Source: JAPPLB01 sp965218555 | GTDB lineage: Bacteria; Acidobacteriota; Terriglobia; Bryobacterales; UBA6623 | Assembly (NCBI GenBank): GCA_965218555.1 | Contig: OZ244625.1 | Location: 2,046,001-2,110,000 of the forward strand | DNA: 64,000 nt | Direction of reading: 5' to 3' | In this document: positions 16,973-25,538 of the stretch, one piece after another | Layout of the letters: every line of letters starts with the position of its first letter | Numbering within the stretch: the first letter of the stretch is position 1 | Notes under the pieces: generated by a model | Told to the model about the DNA's origin: nothing | What the model saw: only the letters and a program-made list of their open reading frames with translations | The model's database searches: none | Program-made: the position numbers and the translations under genes

Positions 16973-17680
16973 ATGACGGCTCATCGTCGTATTCTCCTCA
17001 AGCTCAGCGGCGAGGTTTTAGCCGGGAAGCCGGGGTTCGGAATTGACTCCGAGGCAACGCAGCGGATTGCCCGCGACGTGGCCGAGGCAGCGCGGACGGG
17101 CGTTGTCATCGGGATCGTTGTCGGCGGAGGCAACTTCTTCCGGGGTGTGCAAGGTTCTGATACAGGACCGGGCCGCGTTTCCGTCGATCAGATGGGGATG
17201 CTCGGGACGGCGTTGAACGCGATCGCGTTGCGCGATTATCTGCAGGGTCTGGGACAACCGGCGGTGGTCTTTAGCGCGATTCCGATGCCGCCGATCCTGG
17301 ACGGATTCTCGCTGCCGCGGGTCCTCGAACGGCTGGGGAGCCGGGAAGTCGTCATCTTCGCGGGCGGTACGGGGAATCCGTTCTTCTCGACGGACAGCGC
17401 CGCCGCCCTGCGCGCCGCTGAGATCGGTGCCTCGTTGCTGGCGAAGGCGACGAAAGTCGACGGTGTGTACGACAAGGACCCGGTCCGGTTTCCCGACGCG
17501 ACTCGATATGAGAGAATCTCGTACAACCAAGTGCTCCTGGACGAGCTCGCGGTCATGGACACTACCGCCGTCACATTGTGCCGCGAGAACGAAATCCCTG
17601 TTGTCGTGTTCGACGTGACCGTTCCCGGGAATATACAGCGGCTGGTCAAAGGCGAAACGATAGGGACTTTGATCGACTGA
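16973..17680 (+). CDS. pyrH: UMP kinase
   Basis: A 235-residue bacterial-type UMP kinase of the amino-acid-kinase fold: RILLKLSGEVLAG at the N-terminus binds ATP phosphate, GIVVGGGNFFRG follows, and FAGGTGNPFFSTDSAAALRA forms the UMP site. KATKVDGVYDKDP is the conserved late motif. It phosphorylates UMP to UDP, usually as a hexamer regulated by GTP and UTP. It sits between tsf and frr in the standard order; frr starts 7 bases after it. Confidence 0.96.
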   Translation: MTAHRRILLKLSGEVLAGKPGFGIDSEATQRIARDVAEAARTGVVIGIVVGGGNFFRGVQGSDTGPGRVSVDQMGMLGTALNAIALRDYLQGLGQPAVVFSAIPMPPILDGFSLPRVLERLGSREVVIFAGGTGNPFFSTDSAAALRAAEIGASLLAKATKVDGVYDKDPVRFPDATRYERISYNQVLLDELAVMDTTAVTLCRENEIPVVVFDVTVPGNIQRLVKGETIGTLID

Positions 17681-17687
17681 GGTAGGG

Positions 17688-18269
17688 ATGTCAACCTTTC
17701 ACGCCGAGAATCTGAAAGAACTCAACGCAGAAGCCAAGAAGCGTATGGGCAAAACCGTTAATGACCTGCAGCACGAACTGGCAAGCGTCCGAACCGGCCG
17801 GGCTTCGGTAAGCATCCTGGACTCAGTCCGGGTTGACTATTACGGCACGCAGTTACCTCTGAACCAGGTTGCCAATTTGAGTGTTCCCGAGCCGTCGTTG
17901 ATCATGGTGCAGCCCTGGGATGTTTCTCGGATCGGAGCGCTCGAAAAAGCGATCATGAGATCGAATCTCGGTTTGACGCCGACGAACAACGGCACAGTAA
18001 TCCGACTTCCGATCCCACCCTTGACGGAAGAGAGGCGTAAGGAGTTAGTGAAGCAGCTCCATCGGATTATCGAGCAGCATCGAGTCGCCGCCCGGAACGT
18101 TCGGCGGGACGCGAACGAAATCGCAAAGAAGCTGCTGAAGGACAAGAAGATCTCCGAGGACGAGCAGCACAGGAACCACGACGAGATCCAAAAGTTGACC
18201 GACAGCATCATCAAGGAGATCGAAGTCATTGGCGCCGGGAAGGAAAAGGAGATCCTCGAGATCGGCTAG
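17688..18269 (+). CDS. frr: Ribosome recycling factor
   Basis: 193 residues, slightly longer than the usual 185. The hallmark helices are present: KRMGKTVNDLQHELASVRTGRAS, PWDVSRIGALEKAIMRSNLG, and RVAARNVRRDANEIAKKL, followed by IQKLTDSIIKEIE. RRF splits post-termination ribosomes together with EF-G. It is the last gene of the translation operon; no clear intrinsic terminator follows in the 110-base gap. Confidence 0.97.
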   Translation: MSTFHAENLKELNAEAKKRMGKTVNDLQHELASVRTGRASVSILDSVRVDYYGTQLPLNQVANLSVPEPSLIMVQPWDVSRIGALEKAIMRSNLGLTPTNNGTVIRLPIPPLTEERRKELVKQLHRIIEQHRVAARNVRRDANEIAKKLLKDKKISEDEQHRNHDEIQKLTDSIIKEIEVIGAGKEKEILEIG

Positions 18270-18381
18270 GCTATCGAGGAGCCGAAGACAGGTAGACGCA
18301 AAGGAATTCGGAAGGTGGTGCGTGGCGCCGTATCCGTTTGTCCGATCGTGCGCCGACAGTTCGGATTCTTGACTTGCTGGC

Positions 18382-19338
18382 ATGAAACAAGGCAGATCGC
18401 CCGCCCGTTGTTCCCGGCGCAAATGGTTTAGCCGGTTCGGCCTTGCGCCCGTGTTGGCGATTCAGTGCGGGCGGAAGTCGTTGGCGGAATCACCGCCCCA
18501 CCCGTTCCGCCAAAGTCGACGGCGGGTGGCGCCCGCCCCGTTCATACCCGACACGAGCTCTTGGGGCGACGAGGGCCTTTATGCGGCTTGGCTCGGGCAC
18601 AGCACGGTCTTGCTCAAGATCGATGGGCGCATGGTGCTCACCGATCCGATCTTCAGCCGCCGCGCCGGCGTGCACTTGCGTGTTTGCACGGTGGGGTTGC
18701 GCCGTCGGGTGGCGCCCGCGCTGGCCATCGACAACCTTCCCGGTCCGGACGTGATCGTGCTCTCGCACGCGCACATGGACCATTTCGATATCCCCTCGCT
18801 ACGGAAACTGGCCCACCCGGAAACGCAGTTGGTCACGGCGCGCGGAACAAGCGACCTGGTGCCTCGGCGCCGCCGCTACCGCGCCGTGCAAGAGGCAGGG
18901 TGGGAAGACGGTATTCGTATCGATTCGGTGGGCATCACGGCTTTTGAAGTGAACCACTGGGGTGCGCGCTACGGCTCGGACACTTGGCGGGGCTATAACG
19001 GCTACGTCGTCGAGTCGGGGCGCTATCGAGTTCTGTTTGCGGGAGACACGGCCCTGACCGATCGCTTCCGGGCACTGAAGAGTCCGCGGCCGTTCGACTT
19101 GGCGATCATGCCGATCGGGGCCTACAATCCTCGGATCCACAATCATTGCTCTCCGGAACAAGCGTGGCGCATGGCGAACGAGGCGGGAGCCGAGCGGATT
19201 CTACCGGTGCATCACCAGACTTTCCCTTTGGGGCAGGAGCCGGCCCACGAACCGATCGAGCGATTCCACGAAGCCGCCGGCAGCGAAGTGGATCGTATCG
19301 CCGCAAGCCGGATCGGCGAGCAAGTACGAATCATCTGA
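18382..19338 (+). CDS. MBL-fold metallo-hydrolase (UlaG/NAPE-PLD-like)
   Basis: 318 residues of the metallo-beta-lactamase fold. WLGHSTVLLKIDGRMVLTDPI is the typical N-terminal strand pair; SHAHMDHFDIPSL is the HxHxDH dinuclear metal motif; VNHWGARYG, FAGDTALTDRF and the late PVHHQTFPLGQEP complete the ligands. The pattern resembles the outer-membrane or cytoplasmic N-acyl-phosphatidylethanolamine phospholipase D-like and UlaG groups. The first 35 residues are basic and poorly conserved, so a start further inside is possible. The substrate is unknown. It is transcribed alone. Confidence 0.82.
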   Translation: MKQGRSPARCSRRKWFSRFGLAPVLAIQCGRKSLAESPPHPFRQSRRRVAPAPFIPDTSSWGDEGLYAAWLGHSTVLLKIDGRMVLTDPIFSRRAGVHLRVCTVGLRRRVAPALAIDNLPGPDVIVLSHAHMDHFDIPSLRKLAHPETQLVTARGTSDLVPRRRRYRAVQEAGWEDGIRIDSVGITAFEVNHWGARYGSDTWRGYNGYVVESGRYRVLFAGDTALTDRFRALKSPRPFDLAIMPIGAYNPRIHNHCSPEQAWRMANEAGAERILPVHHQTFPLGQEPAHEPIERFHEAAGSEVDRIAASRIGEQVRII

Positions 19339-19502
19339 GCGGCCTCCCCAACATCCAAGAGAGTCAGGGCGCGAACTCGCATCGCCGACTGGTTTCTCGC
19401 AACGGCTCCTCGTTCCGCAAGGCTTGCTGAGAGAGCCGGCAGTAGGCGCCTCCTTGTCGTGTTTCCGAAAGCTTGCCTACCCGTTGGGGCCTGTCACGCC
19501 CG

Positions 19503-19703
19503 CTAGACGGCGCTGGGGCCTTTCAGCAGCCTGGCAGGCAGCGTAACGATTGCCCAGATCAGGTCGAGCACACTACCGACAACGATGCCCACGAGACGAA
19601 AGGGTAGCAGCAGGAGCCAGACGATCGGATAGAGGATCAGGGCCAGCAAGGCCAGCGGCCAGCATAGGACGAGCAGGATCAACCAAAGTAGGAAAGACCA
19701 CAT
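19503..19703 (-). CDS. Small two-helix membrane protein
   Basis: 66 residues, almost all hydrophobic: LLWLILLVLCWPLALLALILYPIVWLL-type segments form one long or two adjacent membrane helices, then a second (VGIVVGSVLDLIWAIVTLPA). The end is basic (ARLLKGPSAV). Small proteins of this composition are annotated in many Acidobacteriota but no function is known. The start is the ATG at 19703. No operon partner. Confidence 0.6.
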   Translation of the reverse strand: MWSFLLWLILLVLCWPLALLALILYPIVWLLLLPFRLVGIVVGSVLDLIWAIVTLPARLLKGPSAV

Positions 19704-19865
19704 TTTCTAAATGCTCCGGAATAGAGATACGGAGGATGGGCAGGGAAGTTCCGGTTCTCACCGAGGCGGGGAATCAAGCCTCGGATCAAAACTGTACCGT
19801 CACAGAGCCGTCCTGAACAGACCCAGGCTCATGCACGCCCCGCAAGGGCATTTTCATTGATGATG

Positions 19866-19893
19866 TTGAGATGCCCACACAATTAGCTATAGT
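19866..19893 (+). promoter_or_regulatory. Sigma-70-type promoter for the LysR gene
   Basis: TTGAGA at 19866-19871 and TATAGT at 19888-19893 are separated by 16 bases. The GTG start at 19908 lies about 15 bases after the -10 box, implying a very short leader. It is a match by eye only. Confidence 0.4.
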
Positions 19894-19907
19894 AATGCTC
19901 GCCTGTC

Positions 19908-20795
19908 GTGAACGCCGGCCACTTTAAGGTCTTTCGGGATATTGCGCAGACCCACAGCGTCAGCCGCGGCGCTGTAATGAACGGCATCTCGCAATCTGCG
20001 GCGAGCCAAATCCTCAAGCATCTGGAAAACGACTTGGGCGTCATCCTGCTGGATCGCCGCACGCGCCCTCTGAAACTCACGTCGGCCGGCCGGATTTACT
20101 TTGACGCCAGTCGCGACATCGTACGCCGCTACGAAGTGATGCGGGCGGAAATCGATGCGCTTAAGGGCGAGCTCGTCGGATCGGTGCGGGTTGCTTCGAT
20201 TTATTCGATCGGCCTTTATGAAATGCGGCGCATTCGGGAAGATTTCGAAGAAGAGCACCCTCAGGCGCGCGTGCATCTCGAGTACATGCATCCCGAGAAG
20301 GTCTACGAGGCGGTTAGCGGGGATCAGGCCGATCTCGGGTTGATCAGCTATCCGGCGGCGACGAAGAAACTCAAGGTGATTCCCTGGCGGATCGAGAAGA
20401 TGGTTCTCGTTTGCCACCCTCGGCACCGCCTGGCGCGGAAGCGGACGGTTGAGGTCAACGACTTGGCCGGTCAGGAGTTCGTGAGCTTCGATCCGGATCT
20501 TTCGATCCGCAAGGCAATGGACCGCTTTTTTAGAGAACGCGGCCTCCTTAGGAAAGTTGTCCTGGCGTTCGACAACCTTCAGATGATCAAAGAAGCGCTG
20601 GTGATCGGCTCGGGGATCAGCCTGCTGCCGGAGCGGACGGTGCGGCAAGAAGTGACGGAAGGAAGGCTGGTAGCGCACAGCATCGAAGCTCCGGAGCTTG
20701 TTCGGCCCGTCGGCATCGTGCAACGCCGGGGCACGACGCTATCGCCCACGGCAGCGGCGTTCCTGAAATATTTGCAGGAGCGTCCCGGGGATTAG
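19908..20795 (+). CDS. LysR-family transcriptional regulator
   Basis: 295 residues starting at GTG 19908. Residues 1-60 are the LysR winged helix-turn-helix (FKVFRDIAQTHSVSRGA, SQSAASQILKHLENDLGV, LLDRRTRPLKLTSAGRIY). The remainder is the two-lobed effector domain (LVGSVRVASIYSIGLYEM; ADLGLISYPAATKKL; GSGISLLPERTVRQEV). LysR proteins normally regulate a divergent gene, but the neighbour on the left is a small membrane protein on the opposite strand about 200 bases away. The effector is unknown. Family call firm. Confidence 0.9.
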   Translation: MNAGHFKVFRDIAQTHSVSRGAVMNGISQSAASQILKHLENDLGVILLDRRTRPLKLTSAGRIYFDASRDIVRRYEVMRAEIDALKGELVGSVRVASIYSIGLYEMRRIREDFEEEHPQARVHLEYMHPEKVYEAVSGDQADLGLISYPAATKKLKVIPWRIEKMVLVCHPRHRLARKRTVEVNDLAGQEFVSFDPDLSIRKAMDRFFRERGLLRKVVLAFDNLQMIKEALVIGSGISLLPERTVRQEVTEGRLVAHSIEAPELVRPVGIVQRRGTTLSPTAAAFLKYLQERPGD

Positions 20796-20827
20796 CTGCG
20801 GTTTTCGACAGGCCTCACAGCAACGGT

Positions 20828-21103
20828 ATGGATGAGCAAAGTGATAAGCTGGCAGCCGGGATGAAGCCGCTTGCGCGCCACCTGGAAGAGGCGGGAATCA
20901 GCGTCGGCCGACTCGTCACCGAGTCGGGCCTGGACGAGAAACGGGTGCACGCGATCGTCAGCGGCAACTACATCCCCAGCCCGTCGCAGAGAGAGCGTCT
21001 GGCCGCCGCCCTGGGCGTTGCCATCGACGACATTTCCTGGGGACACGCGGTCCCGGTCGAGTACATGCGCGGCAACGGTCCGCAGTCCGGACGCCCTACT
21101 TGA
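20828..21103 (+). CDS. Small helix-turn-helix (XRE-like) protein
   Basis: 91 residues. The segment ISVGRLVTESGLDEKRVHAIVSGNYIPSPSQRERLAAALGV is a complete XRE-type helix-turn-helix, in which the recognition helix is DEKRVHAIVSG; it ends with DDISWGH, also common after such domains. There is no effector or catalytic domain. It begins 33 bases after the LysR gene and may be cotranscribed. A half copy of the dispersed repeat follows directly. Confidence 0.7.
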   Translation: MDEQSDKLAAGMKPLARHLEEAGISVGRLVTESGLDEKRVHAIVSGNYIPSPSQRERLAAALGVAIDDISWGHAVPVEYMRGNGPQSGRPT

Positions 21104-21122
21104 AAACTGCGGCCTTCTCCCC

Positions 21123-21187
21123 CGCAACGAAGTGATGGCGGCCTTATCGCGCGCCTCGGCCGTGAGGTGCCGAAAAAGGCAAGTCAG
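21123..21187. repeat. Dispersed element, right-half fragment
   Basis: CCGCAACGAAGTGATGGCGG, then TTATCGCGCGCCTCGGCCGTGAGG matches the right half of the long element (compare CAACGAAGTCATGACGG at 2900 and CGACGAAGTCACGGCGG at 23581). The left half is absent. It ends about 30 bases before the next gene start. Confidence 0.6.
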
Positions 21188-21215
21188 CACACCAATTCGT
21201 TTAGAATCGGGACTT

Positions 21216-23162
21216 ATGCGCTTCTTGCTACCCTCCTGCCTTTTCCTCCTCGCCGCCACCGCCCACGCCGACGACAGCACCCGCGCCGGCCGTTTCACCG
21301 TCGAGCATCCGACACTGCACAACCTCGGCTTCGAGTGGGCCATCACCGGCGACGACAACCGCAACGCCTCCGTCTCGGTCGAGTTTCGCCGCGTCGGCGA
21401 TGCCGAGTGGCGTCCGGCTCTTCCGTTGGTGCGCGTCGGCGGCGAACGGGTCTTCCGCAAACGCGAGCACCTCGAATACACCGTCCCCGACGGCTTCGCG
21501 GGTAGCATCCTCAATCTGGAGCCCGGCACCGAATACGAGTGCCGCTTCAAACTGGCCGACCCCGACGGCGCCAGCGGCCCAACGACCAATACCGTCCGCG
21601 TCACCACACGCACCGAGCCGCAGCCCTACCAAGGCGGGCGCACCCTGCACGTCTATCCGCCCTATCACGAGGGCCCGCGGCAGGAACCCCACTTCACCAG
21701 CCTGCTCGAGGCCTACTACGGCGCCGGGCTCGGCGATTGGAACGTCGTCTGGGAGCGCCGCGTTCAACCGGGCGACACGATCCTCGTCCATGCCGGCCTC
21801 TACCGTAACGACCGTCTCAACTACGTCGATCCGATGATGACGCCGTTTGACGGAACGAATTGGCTCACCATCAAGGCCACGCCCGAGAAACCCATCACCA
21901 TCAAAGCCGCCGGTGACGGTGAAGTCGTCTTCGACGGCGCGGGCAACCACCGTCTCTTCGACGTCACGGCTTCAGCCCACCACATCTTCGACGGGCTCAC
22001 CTTCCGCAACACCGACATCGCCATCTTCGCCGGATTCAAAGAGGTGACCGGCGCCGTCGGCCTCACCGTCAAGAACTGCCGCTTCGAGGACATCGGCTTC
22101 GGCGTCTGGACCGAGTATGCCGGATCGAGCGACTTCTACATAGCCGACAACATCTTTCTTGGCCGCATCGAGCAGCGCAACCTGCTCGTCGGCTGGACCG
22201 GCCCTCTCTGGCGCAGCGCTGGCCCCTACGGCTCTCACGAAGTCCGCAGCTATTACGCCGTCAAGGTCTACGGACCCGGTCACGTCATCGCCCACAACGC
22301 CCTCGCGTACTTCCACGACGGCATCGGCATCTCCACCTACGGCACGCCGGAGTCCGACCCCGAGCGGCGCGCCTCATCCATCGACATCTACAACAACGAC
22401 ATCCACATGTCCGGCGACGACTTCATCGAAACCGACGGCGGCGTGCACAACATCCGCGTCTACAACAACCGCGGCGTCAACGCGGCGCACGGCGGCTACA
22501 GCTCACAACCCGTCTTCGGCGGCCCGGCCTATTTCATCCGCAACATCCTCTACCACGTCCCCAGCGGGGTCTCCTTCAAGTTTTCCGCCAAGGCCGCCGG
22601 ACTGTTCGCCTACCACAACACCATCATCGGCGAACACGTCGCGAGCGACCCCTCGTCCAACATGCACTACCGCAACAACCTCTTTCTGGGCCGCGATACC
22701 CCCGGCCGCGGTGTGATGACCTGGTCGAATGCCGGTTCAGACTACAGCTCGGACTACAATGGCTTCCACCCCAACAAGGGTGTCGTCGAGCAGTATCGCT
22801 GGCTCGCTCCGCAAAGCGGTGAGACGATCTACGAGCCCCGCCCTGAAGACTGGCGTACGTTCTCGACGCTCGACGATTTCCGAGCCGCCACCGGCCAGGA
22901 ACAGCACGGCCTCGAACTCGATTTCGACGTCTTCGAGCAGATGATCCCGCCCGACCCGACGAAGCGCCACGCCGTCTATCACGCCAAGGATCTGAACTTC
23001 CGCCTGAAGCCAGGCAGCAAGGCCGTCGACGCCGGCGTCCTCATCCCCACCGTCAACGACCACTTCACCGGCAACGCCCCCGACTTGGGCGCCCTCGAAT
23101 TAGGCCGCCCCCAACCTCACTACGGACCACGTTGGCTGAAAAACCAGCCCTTCTACCATTGA
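21216..23162 (+). CDS. Secreted right-handed parallel beta-helix protein
   Basis: 648 residues from the ATG at 21216. A Sec signal peptide (LLPSCLFLLAATAHA, cleaved near ADD) opens the protein. Residues 25-135 look like a fibronectin-type III module (FEWAITGDDNRNASVSVEFR; LEPGTEYECRFKLADPDG). From about 170 on, repeated short strands with N and D turns (HHIFDGLTFRNTDIAIF, VKNCRFEDIGFGVW, VYNNRGVNAAHGG) form a right-handed parallel beta-helix as in pectate-lyase-like and DUF1565 proteins. Such folds often bind or cleave polysaccharides; I see no clear lyase active site, so enzymatic activity is open. Confidence 0.8.
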   Translation: MRFLLPSCLFLLAATAHADDSTRAGRFTVEHPTLHNLGFEWAITGDDNRNASVSVEFRRVGDAEWRPALPLVRVGGERVFRKREHLEYTVPDGFAGSILNLEPGTEYECRFKLADPDGASGPTTNTVRVTTRTEPQPYQGGRTLHVYPPYHEGPRQEPHFTSLLEAYYGAGLGDWNVVWERRVQPGDTILVHAGLYRNDRLNYVDPMMTPFDGTNWLTIKATPEKPITIKAAGDGEVVFDGAGNHRLFDVTASAHHIFDGLTFRNTDIAIFAGFKEVTGAVGLTVKNCRFEDIGFGVWTEYAGSSDFYIADNIFLGRIEQRNLLVGWTGPLWRSAGPYGSHEVRSYYAVKVYGPGHVIAHNALAYFHDGIGISTYGTPESDPERRASSIDIYNNDIHMSGDDFIETDGGVHNIRVYNNRGVNAAHGGYSSQPVFGGPAYFIRNILYHVPSGVSFKFSAKAAGLFAYHNTIIGEHVASDPSSNMHYRNNLFLGRDTPGRGVMTWSNAGSDYSSDYNGFHPNKGVVEQYRWLAPQSGETIYEPRPEDWRTFSTLDDFRAATGQEQHGLELDFDVFEQMIPPDPTKRHAVYHAKDLNFRLKPGSKAVDAGVLIPTVNDHFTGNAPDLGALELGRPQPHYGPRWLKNQPFYH

Positions 23163-23463
23163 CAATTGCCCGATTGACGACATGAAACAGAACGGCGGGT
23201 GCAACCCCCAAGACCATGTCCGCGGAAACCAATTCCCCCCCGGCCGGTAGGCCGTCTGCATCCACACGGGTTCCGCTCGCCCCGTCTGCATTTCCTGATG
23301 TTTCGCTCACGCTGCCGGCCGATCCGGCGGGTCTGACCGCCAAGGCGCGAGGCTCCCGCCTGCCTTGCCTCCGGCGGGGGCTTCGATAGACTGTGGTTGC
23401 GGCTCTGAGGCCGCTCCTGTGGTGACAGCCTTGAAGTTACCGCCCACGCCAAGCGAAGCAGCT

Positions 23464-23643
23464 AACCTGCGTTTCTCACCACGTGGCGAGGCGAAGTGCA
23501 AGAGAGGGCTGTCAGGTCGAGGAGCGAGCCGTTTGGCGCGCGGAGGCGTACTTGACCGTACATCGACCACGGCAAGCAAGCGCGACGAAGTCACGGCGGT
23601 CGTATCGTGTGCTCCGATCGACAGGCGGTGAGAAATGCAGGTT
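23464..23643. repeat. Dispersed palindromic element, long form
   Basis: 180 bp with 17-base tips AACCTGCGTTTCTCACC and GGTGAGAAATGCAGGTT (one mismatch). The core matches 2781-2962, including GAGGCGAAGTGC, GTACTTGACCGTAC and GGCAAGCAAGCGCGACGAAG. The start codon of the next gene lies in the right tip. From 23163 to 23463 I see no gene. Confidence 0.85.
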
Positions 23644-25230
23644 AAACCCGATCGCTCGCGAACTCTCTCGGGGACTCCCGTAGAGAAGGTCTACACCAGT
23701 GACTGTCTGAGCGACTTCGATCCGAGCGCCGATCTCGGCGTGCCGGGCGGCTTCCCGTTCACTCGCGGCATCCATGCCGACATGTACCGAGGCAAGCTGT
23801 GGACGATGCGGCAGTTCTCCGGCTTCGCAGCGCCTGAGGAAACGAACCGCCGCTACCGCTATTTGCTCGACCACGGACAAACGGGGCTCTCCGTGGCCTT
23901 CGACCTGCCCACCTTGATGGGTTATGACGCTGATGATCCCCTGGCGGCCGGAGAAGTAGGCAAGTGCGGGGTGGCGATTTCAAGCTTGGCGGACATGGAG
24001 GAGTTGTTCCGCGGCATTCCGCTGGCCGAGGTGACGACGTCAATGACGATCACTTCCTCGGCGGCCATTCTGTGGGCCATGTATCTCGTCGTGGGCGAGA
24101 AGCAGGGCGCTGATTGGGCGCGGCTTTCGGGGACGATCCAGAACGACATTCTCAAGGAGTATATGGCGCAAAAGGAGTACATCTATCCACCGCGTCCGTC
24201 GATGCGTTTGGTCGTCGATGCGCTGGAGTTCGGCACCGAGAACACTCCGAAGTTCAACCCGATTTCGATCAGCGGCTATCACATTCGTGAGGCGGGTGCG
24301 ACCGCTTTGCAAGAGTTGGTCTTCACCCTCGGCGCCGGGGTTGAATACGTAAATTGGGCCGTCGAGCGCGGCTTGCAGATCGATCGATTCGCGCCCCGGT
24401 TGAGCTTTTTTTTTGATGTGCACAGCGACTTTTTCGAGGAGATCGCCAAGTTCCGGGCGGCGCGGAAGATCTGGGCCAAGCTGATGCGTGATCGCTACGG
24501 CGCGAAGAACGAGCGTTCTTGGAAGCTGCGTTTCCATGCGCAGACGGCGGGCGTGTCTCTGACGGCCCAACAGCCTCGGGTGAATCTTGTTCGTACGGCG
24601 ATTCAGGCCCTGGCCGCCGTTCTGGGCGGGGCACAGTCGCTGCACACCAACTCGCTCGACGAGGCGTACGCCTTGCCGACCGAGGAGGCCGCCTTGCTGG
24701 CGTTGCGGACACAGCAGGTGTTGGCCTGTGAGACCGGTGTGATCGAAGCGATAGATCCGTTCGGGGGAAGCTACTTCCTGGAACGGCTGACTCTCGATTT
24801 GGAAAAGGGCTTTTTCGAGCAACTGGAGAAGCTCGAAGCGATGGGCGGCATGGTGACGGCGGTCGAGAACGGCTATCCGCAGGCCGAGATCGCTCGATCG
24901 AGCTACGAGTTCCAGAAGTCCATCGAAGAAGGCCGCCGCCGGATCGTCGGCGTGAACGCATACGTCGAGCCGGAGCACGAGCCCATTCCCACACTCTCGA
25001 TCGACCACACCGTTGCTGAGAGGCAGTCGGCGAAGCTCGCCAGGCTGCGGTCGGAACGCGACAACGCCGCTGTTACCCGAGCCCTCGACAACCTCAGGCG
25101 AGCCGCCGAAGGCGACACAAACCTCATGTCCCCCATCCTCGCCGCCGTCCGCGCTTACGCCACCCTGGGAGAAATGTGCAACGTACTGCGGGGCGTCTTC
25201 GGCGCCTACAACGAAAAGTCCGCCGTTTAG
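23635..25230 (+). CDS. Acyl-CoA mutase large subunit (methylmalonyl-CoA/isobutyryl-CoA mutase type)
   Basis: 531 residues covering only the substrate-binding TIM-barrel half; the B12 half is encoded separately at 27008. Motifs: RTLSGTPVEKVYT, GLSVAFDLPTLMGYDADDP, QNDILKEYMAQKEYIYPP, ISGYHIREAGAT, and LSLTAQQPRVNLVRTA-like with GGAQSLHTNSLDEA. At the position that is Tyr in methylmalonyl-CoA mutase (RQYAG) this protein has Phe (TMRQFSGF), as in isobutyryl-CoA mutases. It would catalyse an adenosylcobalamin radical rearrangement. The only in-frame ATG lies in a repeat element tip. Substrate preference is an inference from one residue. Confidence 0.85.
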   Translation: MQVKPDRSRTLSGTPVEKVYTSDCLSDFDPSADLGVPGGFPFTRGIHADMYRGKLWTMRQFSGFAAPEETNRRYRYLLDHGQTGLSVAFDLPTLMGYDADDPLAAGEVGKCGVAISSLADMEELFRGIPLAEVTTSMTITSSAAILWAMYLVVGEKQGADWARLSGTIQNDILKEYMAQKEYIYPPRPSMRLVVDALEFGTENTPKFNPISISGYHIREAGATALQELVFTLGAGVEYVNWAVERGLQIDRFAPRLSFFFDVHSDFFEEIAKFRAARKIWAKLMRDRYGAKNERSWKLRFHAQTAGVSLTAQQPRVNLVRTAIQALAAVLGGAQSLHTNSLDEAYALPTEEAALLALRTQQVLACETGVIEAIDPFGGSYFLERLTLDLEKGFFEQLEKLEAMGGMVTAVENGYPQAEIARSSYEFQKSIEEGRRRIVGVNAYVEPEHEPIPTLSIDHTVAERQSAKLARLRSERDNAAVTRALDNLRRAAEGDTNLMSPILAAVRAYATLGEMCNVLRGVFGAYNEKSAV

Positions 25231-25538
25231 CAGTCCCTCTTCTCTTGTCCAAGAGAGCACCGCTTCCTTTATGCTGCGAGGCGCGATGTTCTTCTTGACA
25301 GAGTGAGCCGTCAAAGCGCCTGTTGGCGGATGCAACTGTCGGTCAGAGGGTGGGTCGGGTCCGCTGGACTGCCGTCATCGACGGTCGCGAGCACGTGAAT
25401 GTGCAATCGGTGGTGTCTTCACACCGTTCCATCTCTACCTGGTGGTTTCCTTGAGCAGCGCCTGACGGTGCGCGCTCACTACGACCAGACAGTTGGTAAG
25501 CACCTCAAAGACAGCGGCCTCGTGCCATACTAACGCGC
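25231..25538. other. Intergenic, nothing recognised
   Basis: No supported gene, repeat copy, promoter or RNA is visible. Short open segments on both strands have no family resemblance. Confidence 0.5.

Noticed and set aside
24040..25335. 431-codon minus-strand frame over the mutase gene
   Set aside because: Shadow; the plus strand encodes a conserved mutase across the whole stretch.
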